NCBI GenBank assembly: GCA_017134815.1
Contig: CP071032.1
Coordinates: 248,001-312,000, forward strand
Source: Lentisphaerota bacterium
GTDB taxonomy: Bacteria > Verrucomicrobiota > Lentisphaeria > Victivallales > Victivallaceae
DNA length: 64,000 bases
Direction: 5' to 3'
The position numbers were made by a program, and so were the translations under genes. The notes below the pieces were generated by a model. That model ran no database searches and was not told the DNA's origin. It saw nothing but the letters and a program-made list of their open reading frames with translations. Below are positions 8,839 through 18,800 of this stretch, in pieces (positions within the stretch are counted from its first letter, which is position 1; the number at the start of each line of letters is the position of its first letter).

Positions 8839-10234
8839 TTTCAGGTAAAACCTTTTCCAGCTTCATGCCGCGTGAGGCTTTTAAAAAAACGCTGTTTCTG
8901 TCTTGTGAAAGACATTTAATCGTCGGACTGGCTGCCTCCGAGTCGTTGAAAAAGAAAGTGTTTTCCGGCAAATCAAGGTTGCAGCCTGAGTTGTACATCT
9001 GTCTGCCTATTAGACAAAACGCGGCTTGCGGGAATTTTGCGAATGCGTGGTTCAAAATTCTTGTGTGCTCTGCGGCAGTCCGGTCTCCGAGTTCCAGCAT
9101 ATCCCCCAGGACCAGCAGAAGATCTTCCGCGTTACTGAATTCAGCAAGCCAGTCAATCGCAGCAACCATACTGTCAGGGCTGGCGTTATAGGCGTCATTA
9201 ATCCAGTTTGTACCATTTATTGATTCAATTTTCATTCGCATACCGGGCAGAACGCATTTTTTCAAGCCCTCAATAATATGTTTGGGGCTAATGCCCATGG
9301 CCAGAGCTACAGCAACGGCTGCTGCTGCATTCAAAGCCTGGTGGGCACCAGACAACTGCCATTTCAGTTCAAAGGATTCACCGTTCAGACTGTTGAAAGT
9401 CACGCGAATACGGCTGCCGTTCAAACCTCCGCCCAAATATTCAGACTGAACATCAGCAGCGGGGTCGTAACCGAAAGTTAAAACTCTAAATTTTTCCACC
9501 TTTTTACGCAAAAAAACGTTTTGTGGGCAAGAGTAGGGGATTATTGCTGTGCCAGTGCTTTTTAATCCTGAAAAAATCTTTGATTTTTCTTCGGCAACTC
9601 CCTTGAGGTCACGCAAAAACTCTAAATGACATGGAGCTATGGCCGTAATAACGGCAACATCCGGTTCAGCAGTTTTGCTTATAGGTTCTATCTCTCCAAA
9701 GTGGTTTGTTCCCATTTCAAGCACGCAAAGCTGATGCTTTTTCGTGAGGTTAAATATGTTTTGGGGAACCCCAACCTGATTGTTGGTATTATTTCTGGTG
9801 GCATATACATAATCATAACCGGCAGCTTCAGCAAATATTGATTTTATGATTTCCTTGCAGCTGGTTTTTCCCATACTTCCGGTTACCGCGGCAACCTGCA
9901 GTTCTGACAGGCTTTGCCGGTAATATTTAGCCAAAGCCTGATAAGCCAGCAGCGTGTCTTCCACAAGAAAAACCGGGATTGGCAGTTCAGTCAGATTTTC
10001 CAGAGCAAAAGACCGGTTTACGCACAGTACTGCAGATCCAGCCGCAATGGCCTTGTCCAAAAAATTATGAGCGTCAAAAAACTCACCTTTAAGAGCTACA
10101 AAGAACGCATCAGAACAGTCATTGCGAGTGTCGGTTGTGATGCCACAGATCTGTTTTTCTGGACAGATCCCGTTAAGCCATTCGCCTTTTACAGCAGTTT
10201 CGATATCTGTTGTTGAAAATCTGACTGAATTCAT
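8822..10234 (-). CDS. murF: UDP-MurNAc-tripeptide:D-Ala-D-Ala ligase
   Basis: Adds D-Ala-D-Ala to make the UDP-MurNAc-pentapeptide. 470 aa with the three Mur ligase domains: N-terminal substrate-binding domain, ATP loop AVTGSMGKTSCKEII, VLEMGTNHFGEI, and the MurF-type INDAYNASPDSMVAAI segment. It starts 2 bases after the UDP-glucuronate decarboxylase stop codon with little Shine-Dalgarno complementarity, so it is probably read through from the upstream gene. Confidence 0.95.
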   Translation of the reverse strand: MNSVRFSTTDIETAVKGEWLNGICPEKQICGITTDTRNDCSDAFFVALKGEFFDAHNFLDKAIAAGSAVLCVNRSFALENLTELPIPVFLVEDTLLAYQALAKYYRQSLSELQVAAVTGSMGKTSCKEIIKSIFAEAAGYDYVYATRNNTNNQVGVPQNIFNLTKKHQLCVLEMGTNHFGEIEPISKTAEPDVAVITAIAPCHLEFLRDLKGVAEEKSKIFSGLKSTGTAIIPYSCPQNVFLRKKVEKFRVLTFGYDPAADVQSEYLGGGLNGSRIRVTFNSLNGESFELKWQLSGAHQALNAAAAVAVALAMGISPKHIIEGLKKCVLPGMRMKIESINGTNWINDAYNASPDSMVAAIDWLAEFSNAEDLLLVLGDMLELGDRTAAEHTRILNHAFAKFPQAAFCLIGRQMYNSGCNLDLPENTFFFNDSEAASPTIKCLSQDRNSVFLKASRGMKLEKVLPENEKTQ

Positions 10235-10236
10235 TT

Positions 10237-11175
10237 TTATATCACGGTTCGGAAATATTCAATGGTTTTTTGAAGTCCTTCATCCAGTTTTACTTTTGGT
10301 TCCCAGCCGAGAATATTTTTAGCTTTTGTAATATCAGGTTTTCTTTGCGCAGGGTCATCCTGCGGCAGCGGATCAAAAACTTTACAGGATTTTGAACCGG
10401 TGAGTTCAATTACCAGGTCAGCCATTTCATTCATGGTGAATTCCCTGGGGTTACCGAGATTGATCGGGCCGGTTATTTCACTGGGGGTGACAATCATTTT
10501 CAATAGTCCTTCAATCAGGTCGGAAACATAACAGAAGCTTCGGGTCTGATTGCCGTCACCATAGATAGTAATGTCCTCATTTTTCAAGGCTTGTACAATA
10601 AAATTGCTGACAACCCGCCCGTCATAAGGCAGCATGTTCGGGCCGTAGGTATTAAAAATCCTTACAACTTTTATATCAACACCGACCTGTTTGTTATAGT
10701 CAAAGAAAAGTGTTTCAGCACAACGCTTTCCCTCATCATAGCAGCTTCTTGGGCCGATGCAGTTCACATTTCCCCAGTACTCCTCAGTTTGCGGATGCTC
10801 AAGTGGATTGCCGTAAATCTCAGATGTGCTGGCTTGAAGAATTGGAATGTTGCGTCGTCTGGCCATGCCGAGCATGTTTATAGAACCGCTGACGCAGGTT
10901 TTTGTCGTATGGATCGGGTTATTCTGATAATGAACAGGCGAAGCAGGGCAGGCCAGATTGAAGATGGCATCGACTTCAAGAAATATCGGCAGGGTAATAT
11001 CGTGTCTTATGAGCTCAAAATTAGGATGCCCGATAAGTTCCCTGATATTATTCTTGCTGCCGGTATAAAAGTTATCGACACAGATAACATCGTGATCATC
11101 TTCAATTAGTCTTTTGCACAGGTGAGAGCCGATAAATCCGCTCCCGCCGGTGACCAGAATCTGCTTGCGCTTCAT
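10237..11175 (-). CDS. UDP-glucuronate decarboxylase-like NAD-dependent SDR
   Basis: Extended short-chain dehydrogenase, 312 aa. Visible: Rossmann motif [22 protein letters not shown], the [13 protein letters not shown] motif characteristic of UDP-xylose synthases, the catalytic Tyr/Lys as [11 protein letters not shown], and [19 protein letters not shown]-xylose synthases oxidise and decarboxylate UDP-glucuronate to UDP-xylose for glycan building. The start follows the lipoprotein stop by 3 bases, with GAGGAG inside the end of that gene. Placement before murF and murE suggests an envelope-glycan role; substrate is inferred from the motif set. Confidence 0.85.
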   Translation of the reverse strand: MKRKQILVTGGSGFIGSHLCKRLIEDDHDVICVDNFYTGSKNNIRELIGHPNFELIRHDITLPIFLEVDAIFNLACPASPVHYQNNPIHTTKTCVSGSINMLGMARRRNIPILQASTSEIYGNPLEHPQTEEYWGNVNCIGPRSCYDEGKRCAETLFFDYNKQVGVDIKVVRIFNTYGPNMLPYDGRVVSNFIVQALKNEDITIYGDGNQTRSFCYVSDLIEGLLKMIVTPSEITGPINLGNPREFTMNEMADLVIELTGSKSCKVFDPLPQDDPAQRKPDITKAKNILGWEPKVKLDEGLQKTIEYFRTVI

Positions 11176-11178
11176 TAC

Positions 11179-11769
11179 TTACTTGAGCTCCTCGTCGTTG
11201 ATATTAATTATAGCTTTCACTTTCTGTCCTCGGAAGACAACTCGGAAAGTTCGGTTTTTATCCAGATAGTAAATCCAGGTGCTGTTCATCGTAGAAGGGG
11301 TTCTGCAGGCGGGAGGCAATCCGCAGGTCATTATAACCTGTTTTTTAGTCATGCCACGTTTGATCAATCCCTTCAGCATGGTTGCAACAACTTCTTTATT
11401 CATTCCCTCTATGTAGTCTTCTCGCGGCTTAAGAGTAAACATCTGCTTGATATAAACACGCATCGGCACCAGCATCAACTGCGGATCAAACAGTATTGTA
11501 TACTGCTGTCCGTCTTTGGTCTTGAAAACCAGAAGATAATCGGTCGCTTTGACTGGAATTACCTCAGTGCCGAACGGTATAATTCTGCCGGTCTGGTAAT
11601 TCAAACTGCTTATCTGGGCCGGGTTCTGATACCAGATATTTGATTTTGTATAAATTTTGCCGTTCAACGGCTGTTGCAGAACTTCAGGAACTACGATCTG
11701 ATTGGCACAGCCTGCAAATAGAATCAACACAGCCAGCGAACATAAAGCCAGTAAAAAACGGCGAAACAT
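11179..11769 (-). CDS. BamE/OmlA-like lipoprotein
   Basis: 196 aa lipoprotein. From ATG 11769 (AAAGGA 7 bases upstream) the product starts MFRRFLLALCSLAVLILF followed by the lipobox LFAGC, so the mature protein is lipid-anchored. A longer frame to 11967 would put a long non-signal leader before the lipobox and overlap the upstream gene. The C-terminal 70 residues (LIKRGMTKKQVIMTCGLPPA, STWIYYLDKNRTFRVVF, KVKAIININ) match the SmpA/OmlA (BamE-like) pattern of a helix before a beta hairpin. Function in outer-membrane assembly is possible but not shown; it heads the uxs-murF-murE run. Confidence 0.7.
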   Translation of the reverse strand: MFRRFLLALCSLAVLILFAGCANQIVVPEVLQQPLNGKIYTKSNIWYQNPAQISSLNYQTGRIIPFGTEVIPVKATDYLLVFKTKDGQQYTILFDPQLMLVPMRVYIKQMFTLKPREDYIEGMNKEVVATMLKGLIKRGMTKKQVIMTCGLPPACRTPSTMNSTWIYYLDKNRTFRVVFRGQKVKAIININDEELK

Positions 11770-11866
11770 ATATAATCCTTTCTTTGTATTAATCGGGTGA
11801 ATGGTAAAATTTACATCATCAACTGAATTAAACAAGGGAAAAAGAGTTATTTTTGAAGTGGTAACT

Positions 11867-11894
11867 AAAAAAAGCCGAAGCGTCAGCTCCGGCT
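11867..11894 (-). terminator. intrinsic terminator after the Lrp-like gene
   Basis: On the minus strand a 9-base stem (AGCCGGAGC / GCTTCGGCT, one G-U) with loop TGAC is followed by seven T. It lies between the stand-alone Lrp-domain gene and the lipoprotein, so the two are separate transcription units. Confidence 0.8.
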
Positions 11895-11923
11895 GTAAAA
11901 GCTTAAGAATAAAAGTTAACTTG

Positions 11924-12193
11924 TTAACAGAAAACTTCGCGCAGATTAACTTTTGCACTTTCATCAAGTGAAATCAAGGTCTTTGTGTGACGGATGCCAT
12001 CCAGCTCGTGGGTCATTTTGTTTGCCACTACATCAGACAGCTGTGCATTGTCCTTGGCTCGTACCATTACAACCAGATCATATTCACCAGCTACAGTATA
12101 AACCTCAGATACACCGTCCATAGACATCAGGCCCTTGATTACCTGTTTAAGCTGCGGACGTTTGACATTTACCAAGACGATTCCAGTTACCAT
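11924..12193 (-). CDS. stand-alone Lrp/AsnC ligand-binding (RAM) domain protein
   Basis: 89 aa, only the alpha/beta effector domain of Lrp/AsnC regulators (VTGIVLVNVKRPQLKQVI, VYTVAGEYDLVVMVRAKD, GIRHTKTLISL) with no DNA-binding part. In related proteins this domain binds amino acids and forms decamers; stand-alone copies exist in many bacteria. AAAGGAA lies 8 bases before ATG 12193 and a strong terminator follows, so it is a monocistronic gene. Ligand unknown. Confidence 0.88.
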   Translation of the reverse strand: MVTGIVLVNVKRPQLKQVIKGLMSMDGVSEVYTVAGEYDLVVMVRAKDNAQLSDVVANKMTHELDGIRHTKTLISLDESAKVNLREVFC

Positions 12194-12336
12194 TTATGAT
12201 TCCTTTCATTTATCTCGATTAAAGAGTTAACGAAATATCTCTTAAAGCTTACATTCTACAATAACTGCAGCATGAGGCATTGCAAATAAAATCTTAACAT
12301 TTGTCATGCAATACAAGCTTGTTTTGATAAGTTTTC

Positions 12337-12984
12337 TTAAAAGGCGCTTGGTGACTGGCTGACTCCGGTCATAGGAACGAAACGGACCGCGATACCGGGC
12401 TGTGAATCGAAATTATTACCATGCCTGACAATAGTAGTCAAAGTTTGTATTCCGGAAGAACTGCCTAGTGGAATAACCATTCGGCCGCCGTCTTTGAGTT
12501 GACTTAGAAGTTCTGCAGGGATGACTTTGGCGGCTGCGGTTACGATAATGCTGTCATACGGGGCATTTTCTTCCCAGCCTTCACCTCCGTCAGCGGTTTT
12601 CAAAAAAATATTATTGTATCCCAGAGCCTTGAGTCTTGTCTGAGCTGTAACTCTAAGGTCATCAATAATCTCTACTGAGTAAACCGCGGCAACGATTTCA
12701 GCTAGAACCGCAGCCTGATAGCCTGAACCAGTGCCGACTTCAAGTATCCTGTCACTGGCTGCAGGCTGAAGAAGTTCAGTCATCAATGCTACGATATAAG
12801 GCTGGGAAATGGTCTGTCCCATGCCGATAGGAAGCGGAGAGTCATCATAAGCAGCTTCGGTCAGACTTTCAGGTATCAGCCGGTGGCGCTCGACTTTTTT
12901 CATAGCATCGAGCACCTGCTGGTTTTTTATGCCTCTGCTGATAAGCTGCCTGCAGACCATTTGTTCCCTTTCAAGCATTTTCAT
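12337..12984 (-). CDS. pcm: protein-L-isoaspartate O-methyltransferase
   Basis: SAM-dependent repair of damaged isoaspartyl residues. 215 aa, typical. Motifs: LPIGMGQTISQPYIVALMTE, the SAM loop ILEVGTGSGYQAAVLAEI, and GGRMVIPLG. AAGGAG is correctly placed before ATG 12984. The secreted deaminase gene lies 23 bases upstream on the same strand, so both may be one transcript, though the products act in different compartments. Confidence 0.94.
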   Translation of the reverse strand: MKMLEREQMVCRQLISRGIKNQQVLDAMKKVERHRLIPESLTEAAYDDSPLPIGMGQTISQPYIVALMTELLQPAASDRILEVGTGSGYQAAVLAEIVAAVYSVEIIDDLRVTAQTRLKALGYNNIFLKTADGGEGWEENAPYDSIIVTAAAKVIPAELLSQLKDGGRMVIPLGSSSGIQTLTTIVRHGNNFDSQPGIAVRFVPMTGVSQSPSAF

Positions 12985-13007
12985 TTTTCTCCTTGATTAT
13001 AAGAGAT

Positions 13008-14597
13008 TCAGTGAATAATTGTGCTTAACAGTGGACAGGTTTTAGTCTCAAACTTCACGAATTCTCTTTCAAGTTTAATCTGTTCATTGAGTTTTTGATT
13101 GCTGCGCATCAATTCAGCCTGACTTTTATCAGGCATCCATTCAGGAGCGCGGACATTCTCAAATTCCGGAACAAGCAGATTGTAGTTGTGCTTCTGATAC
13201 AGGCTTCTGCCGGTTAAAAATGAGTATTCGATGGAGTTACGAACGATATCTTTCAGCTGATCATATGATATGTTATATCTTTTTACAGCTTTTACAAATT
13301 CCATCGTCAGGTTGGAGCGATTGACCCCTTCGTCATCAGTACAGATAGTAACTGGTACAGCGTTTTTCCGGAAAAGATTGAACGGATGATCATTTCCCCT
13401 GATACCCAGAATGCCTTCGTTGCTGCTGAGGCATATCTCGACACAAATCCCTTCTTCACGCATCTGTTTGAGCAGTTGCGGCAGGTTTTTCTCCCAGGCA
13501 ATGGAAACACCGTGTCCAATTCTTTCAGCATGCCCTTCTTTTATCGTCCTGGAAATCCGGTCCTGCATCGGCTCTACAGGTGAGTCTCTGAGAACAAGCT
13601 CACCGGCATGCAGAGTCATGTGAGGTTTATTCATTTTGTGCCAGAGAAAGTCAAGGATTTTCATCTGTGCGGAGAAGCACTGGCGCGAAAGCGGCATGTC
13701 TTCGGGCTGCACAATATTGTGGGCTACGATGCGCGGATCAAGGTTTACTGCTTTCATATTGCAGAATGCCATGGCGAAGAAAGTTTTGTTATTCACGTTA
13801 CGCCAGGTTTCGATTATGTAACGAACCGTAACCGGAAAACCTTCTTCATTGTATTTTCTCAGCAGCAGCTTGTGAGCTTCAACTTCAATTTCATTCAATG
13901 TAGTAACAGTTTTCTGGGCAACTTGATATTTTTGGTAAGCAGCTTCCGCCTGTTGATAAGCTTGTTCCAGGTTGTCCATGGAGAAGTTTTTCAAAGCATC
14001 TTCAACGGGCTGCTGGTCAATCAGCGAAAGTATAAGTTCAAGATAGTTGACATTCTGAGAGTGGTTTCTGTGTATTACTTCAGCCAGCATCTGACCGTAT
14101 GAGCGGTTGGTACTGAGCATCCGGAGAAAAGTATCAAAAAAGTGATCATGGATCTTTCCAGTTATATAAGCGCCCCTGGTGCTGATTGCGTCACGGTAGG
14201 CGTAATAGGCCTTTTCATTTTCCGGCTGTTTGAGTTCAGCTGCCGGTATTAATTTTGCACGTTGATTTTCAGACAAATTTTTTGCTTCTTTTGCGGAATA
14301 GAAATGTTTGGATGCAGGATCAAACAGCAGGTTGTTTTTTGAAGCCGATTCCAGCAGAAACTCACCGTAGGTCGCGCCGAGCAAATGATTATGGAGGTCG
14401 CCGCCTTTGGGCATTCTCACAAGAAACGCAATTAATTCTGGAGTGCAGCCGCGTTTTGCGGTTTCAAAGAGCGCTTCGGGAGTTGAATGAGTACCTTTAT
14501 TGTTTACGAAGTCTGCTTTGAGTGGAGTGCAAAGTACGATTGAAGCACACAGAAAAAGCACAGTTGCAGTTAATTTCAGTAGAGATTTTTCCTTCAT
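13008..14597 (-). CDS. exported adenosine deaminase-like amidohydrolase
   Basis: 529 aa with an N-terminal signal sequence (LTATVLFLCASIVLC, cleavage likely near residue 30). The metal-dependent deaminase core is complete: HxH as GGDLHNHLLGA (H69, H71), TLHAGEL, ERIGHGVSI, EICLSSNEGI and VTICTDDEGVN. The layout with an N-terminal extension of about 150 residues between HxH and the barrel resembles the secreted ADGF/CECR1 group more than cytoplasmic Add. Likely deaminates extracytoplasmic adenosine or a related purine nucleoside; substrate unproven. ATG 14597 is chosen over GTG 14603. Confidence 0.85.
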   Translation of the reverse strand: MKEKSLLKLTATVLFLCASIVLCTPLKADFVNNKGTHSTPEALFETAKRGCTPELIAFLVRMPKGGDLHNHLLGATYGEFLLESASKNNLLFDPASKHFYSAKEAKNLSENQRAKLIPAAELKQPENEKAYYAYRDAISTRGAYITGKIHDHFFDTFLRMLSTNRSYGQMLAEVIHRNHSQNVNYLELILSLIDQQPVEDALKNFSMDNLEQAYQQAEAAYQKYQVAQKTVTTLNEIEVEAHKLLLRKYNEEGFPVTVRYIIETWRNVNNKTFFAMAFCNMKAVNLDPRIVAHNIVQPEDMPLSRQCFSAQMKILDFLWHKMNKPHMTLHAGELVLRDSPVEPMQDRISRTIKEGHAERIGHGVSIAWEKNLPQLLKQMREEGICVEICLSSNEGILGIRGNDHPFNLFRKNAVPVTICTDDEGVNRSNLTMEFVKAVKRYNISYDQLKDIVRNSIEYSFLTGRSLYQKHNYNLLVPEFENVRAPEWMPDKSQAELMRSNQKLNEQIKLEREFVKFETKTCPLLSTIIH

Positions 14598-14797
14598 AAA
14601 CACACCTTTTTTTCTTATTTTTCTGAATATAGTTGCCCATTAGACTCCGCTAATTAGAACTTTGTTCAATTTCCCTGTAAAACAATTATATAGCCGGAGA
14701 GTGCATTTTGGAAGTGTTTACGAAGAAGAAAAAGGGCAGGGATGGGTTATGAATAAACTCGAGATAGAAAACAGCAGTTTTGTTATCAAGGGGAAAG

Positions 14798-14826
14798 TTA
14801 CAGGAGCGCTGGAAGCGCTCCTGTAA
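14798..14826 (-). terminator. long hairpin after trpS
   Basis: Perfect 13-base inverted repeat (TTACAGGAGCGCT / AGCGCTCCTGTAA) around the loop GGA, 9 bases downstream of the trpS stop. On the minus strand it is followed by CTTTCCCCTT, only moderately T-rich, so termination is likely but not certain. Confidence 0.6.
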
Positions 14827-14834
14827 AGCATTAC

Positions 14835-15797
14835 TCAGCGAAGGCCGACAGCCTCTCTTACTTTGACCATGGTTTCTTCAGCCAGAGCACTGGCGCGTTC
14901 GCCACCTTTGCGCAGGACCTCACTGACAAAGTCCATATTGTTTACCAGTTCATCCCGACGTTTGCGCATGGGCTCGAAATACTCCCAGAGAATTTCAAAA
15001 AGTTCCTGTTTGGCATGTCCATAGCCGTAATTTCCAGCCCGATATTTTTCTTTCATGGCTTCTACTTGTTTTTCATCGGCAAAAAGCTTGAACAGGGCTA
15101 CTACGTTGCAGGTTTCCGGATCTTTCGGTTCTTCCAGTTCTTTACTGTCGGTGACGATGCTCATAATCCTCTTGCGGACAGCCTTTTTGTGGCCGAAAAT
15201 CGGAATAGTGTTATCATAGCTCTTGGACATTTTCTGGCCGTCGGTGCCGGGAATAACCATTACGTCTTCACGAATGTAACCTTCTGGGATAGTAAAGACA
15301 TCCCCGTAAATATTATTGAAGCGAATGGCTATGTCGCGGGTGATTTCCAGATGCTGTTTCTGGTCTTTGCCGACCGGTACCAGATCAGATTGATAAATCA
15401 GGATGTCTGATGCCATCAGAACCGGATAGGAAAACAATCCGTTATTTGGAATAAACCCTTTGGCTACTTTGTCCTTATAGCTGTGGGCGCGTTCCAGCAG
15501 GCCAACCGTGGTCACGTTGTTGAGAATCCAGGTGAGCTCGCAAACCTGTGGCACATCAGACTGTCGGAAAAAAACAGTCTTGTCGGTATCCAGCCCGCAA
15601 GCCAGAAAATCCAGGGCTACAGAATTGATGTTTTCCTGAAGATGTCTGGGGTCGGGCTGAGTTGTCAGGGAGTGGTAATCCGCGATGAACAGATAAGCTT
15701 CTCCCTTTTTCTGCAGTTCTACTGCCTGATGCATCATGCCGAAGTAGTTGCCGATATGTGGAGCGCCTGAGGGCTGTATTCCAGAAAGTATTCGCAT
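14835..15797 (-). CDS. trpS: tryptophanyl-tRNA synthetase
   Basis: Class I aminoacyl-tRNA synthetase, 320 aa. Signature SGIQPSGAPHIGNYFG (HIGN replaces HIGH, as usual in TrpS) at the N-terminus, ADYHSLTTQPDP, and KMSKSYDN. TAGGAGA precedes ATG 15797. Follows ileS after 23 bases, so the two are co-transcribed. Confidence 0.96.
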   Translation of the reverse strand: MRILSGIQPSGAPHIGNYFGMMHQAVELQKKGEAYLFIADYHSLTTQPDPRHLQENINSVALDFLACGLDTDKTVFFRQSDVPQVCELTWILNNVTTVGLLERAHSYKDKVAKGFIPNNGLFSYPVLMASDILIYQSDLVPVGKDQKQHLEITRDIAIRFNNIYGDVFTIPEGYIREDVMVIPGTDGQKMSKSYDNTIPIFGHKKAVRKRIMSIVTDSKELEEPKDPETCNVVALFKLFADEKQVEAMKEKYRAGNYGYGHAKQELFEILWEYFEPMRKRRDELVNNMDFVSEVLRKGGERASALAEETMVKVREAVGLR

Positions 15798-15820
15798 TAT
15801 TTTTTCTCCTATAAAAAGGC

Positions 15821-18800
15821 TTATGCCCTGGTGACTTTTATTTTAACAGATATGCCGTTGATGTCAACAGCTTCAGCGTCGAGGCCGGTATTCTCCTCAA
15901 TGCTTAGAGCAAGCACTTCGTTGCAGATATAGTCTCCAAAATTATCCAGTGCAGTTTTGAAATCGTTGTCCAGCTGATATTCGATATTGATACGGTCGGA
16001 AACTTCAAAGTCCATGTCCTTGCGCATGTTTTGAATTCTGCTTACAAACTCACGGGCAAAACCTTCCTCTTCCAGTTCACGGTTGAGGACAGTGTCGAGT
16101 GCGATAGTGATTCCACCCTCGTTGGCAACGGTCATCCCGGCTTTTTCATCACGTTGAATAATCAGGTCATCAGCGCTTATTTCAAGGCTGCTGCCGTCGC
16201 TGAAGTTCAGCTCAGCGGTTCCGCCAAGCAGTATATTATCAATTTCCAGTGCACCAATCTGAGCTATTTGTGCTGCGGCTTCCTTCATCAGTCTCCCGAG
16301 CCTGCGTCCGAGGACTTTGAAGTTGGCTTTAGCGGTACGATGTACAACTTCATTCTCGTTTGAGCTGAATTCTATCTCCTTGACATTGAGCTCTTCAGAA
16401 ATAATACTGGAAGTTTCTTCCAGCATCTTGCGTACTTTATCGTCATGTACAACAATTACCGCTTTGGCCAGCGGCTGGCGGACTTTCATCTGGTGCTGGG
16501 AGCGCAGGTAACGGCCAAGCGAGACCGCGGTCATGGTGTTTTCCATTTGAGTTTCCAGATAGACGTCACGACGGCTGTTGTCGGCTTGCGGATAATCACA
16601 GAGATGAACGGATTCCGGCATTTCTTCAGTCCGCAGGTTTCGATAAATAGCCTCGGTCGAAAATGGTATAAACGGAGCTGCAGTTCTACAGAAGGTAAGC
16701 AGCACATAATGCAGCGTTTCATAAGCTTCATTTTTATCTGTGTCATTCTGGCTTTTCCAGAATCGACGGCGACTGCGGCGGATATACCAGTTGGTCAGGT
16801 CCTCAACAAATTTTTCAAAACGGTTGGCCGCTTTCTGCAGGTTGTAGTTATCCATTTCGTTCTGGATTTCCTCAACCATCTGAGCCAGTGAACTCAATAT
16901 CCAGCGGTCAAGCGGGTTTGAGGGATTTTCCGGACCGCGGCTTGCGCACCTGGGCTGCCATTTATCTACATTGGCGTAGGTTACAAAGAAACTGTAGGCA
17001 TTCCACATCGGAATCATGACTCCCCGCAATACATCTTTAATGCCGGTTTCGCTGAACTTCAGGTCTTCGCCTCTGACTACCTGCGAGCCGAGCATGAAAA
17101 GACGCAGCGCGTCTGCACCGTAGTTTTCTATGACATCTGACGGATCAGGGTAATTCTTTTTGCGTTTGGACATTTTCTGGCCGTCCTCAGCGAGTATCAA
17201 ACCATTTACCACAACATTTTCAAAAGGCGGTTCATCGAAAAGGGCAGCTCCAAGCACTACCAGTGTGTAGAACCAGCCGCGGGTCTGGTCGAGCCCTTCG
17301 GCAATAAAGTCAGCCGGAAAATTCTTTTCAAAATGTTCTTTGTTTTCAAATGGATAATGCTGCTGGGCATAAGGCATTGAACCACTTTCGAACCAGCAGT
17401 CCAGAACTTCAGTTACCCGGCGCAGCGGAGCCTGGCCATCCTTTGATGGAATTTCCAGCTTGTCCATGAAATGTTTGTGAATATCGTCGATCTTTTTGCC
17501 GGTGAGACTTTCAAGTTCTTTAACCGAGCCAATGCAGACAACCTCTCCGGATTCGTTACGCCATATCGGCAGCGGGCAACCCCAGTAACGGTTGCGGCCA
17601 ATGTTCCAGTCCCGGGCATTGGCCAGCCATTTTCCAAAACGGCCTTCCTTGATATGCTGCGGCGTCCAGTTTATTTTAGCGTTAGCCGCGATCATTTTAT
17701 CTTTTATTTTTTCTATATTGACAAACCAGGTTGGCAGGGCTCGGTAAATCAGTGGGCTGTCACAGCGCCAGCAGTGCGGATAGTTATGCTTAATCTGACC
17801 GCGATGAACAAGCTTGCCTTCTTCCTTTAAGCGCCTGATGATGTCTTTATCGCATTCTTTTACATAGCGTCCCTGATAGTCGAATACTTCATCGGTAAAA
17901 CAGCAGGACTCGTCTATCGGGCATACTTCAGGCAGGCCATAGGCTTTGCAGATCGCGTTGTCGTCCTCGCCGAAGCCGGGAGCCGTATGTACTATACCGG
18001 TACCGTCTTCGGTACTGACATAGTCAGCCAGCAGTATTTTAAAAGCGCCTGCTTCCTTTAAATCAGAGAAATAACTGAACAGCGGCTCGTAACGCATATT
18101 TTCTAGCGCAGAACCCTTGAATTTTTCAACAATTTCCGGCATATCTTCAGGTTTGTAATAAGCACTGAGTCTGGCTTCAGCCATTATCAAATAGCTGTCG
18201 CCATCCATGACCTTCACATAGTCGATTTCCGGTCCTGCTGCCAGAGCCAGGTTTGAGGGCAGAGTCCATGGGGTAGTTGTCCAGGCCAGGAACCAGGTAT
18301 TTTCTTCTTCAAGGCTCTTGAAGCGAACAGTCACGGCCGGGTCCATAACTTCTTCGTAGCCTTGATTTGCCTCAAAATTTGATAAGGGCGTCGCGCAGCG
18401 GGGGCAATACGGCAGGATTTTGTAACCTTCATAAATCAGGCCTTTGTCCCAGAGCTGACGGAAAACCCACCAGATTGATTCCATGTAATCAAGGTCCATT
18501 GTGCGGTAGCCGCCCTTAAAGTCCACCCAGCGTCCCATGCGGTTAACGACCTGCTCCCACTCAGCAGTATACCGAAGTACAATTCCACGGCAGGCTTCAT
18601 TGAACTTATCAATACCGTAGTTCTCTATTTCCTGCTTGTTTGCAAGGTTGAGTTCTTTTTCCATTTCATTTTCAACCGGCAGTCCGTGACAGTCCCAGCC
18701 GAAAGTACGGGAAACATATTTGCCGCGCATTGTCTGGTAACGTGGAATAACGTCTTTAATTGTACCGGCAAGCAAATGCCCGTAATGCGGCAGTCCGGTT

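Noticed and set aside
14748-14825. 25-codon plus-strand ORF before the trpS end
   Set aside because: It overlaps the 13-base terminator hairpin; the weak upstream purine stretch is not enough to call a gene.
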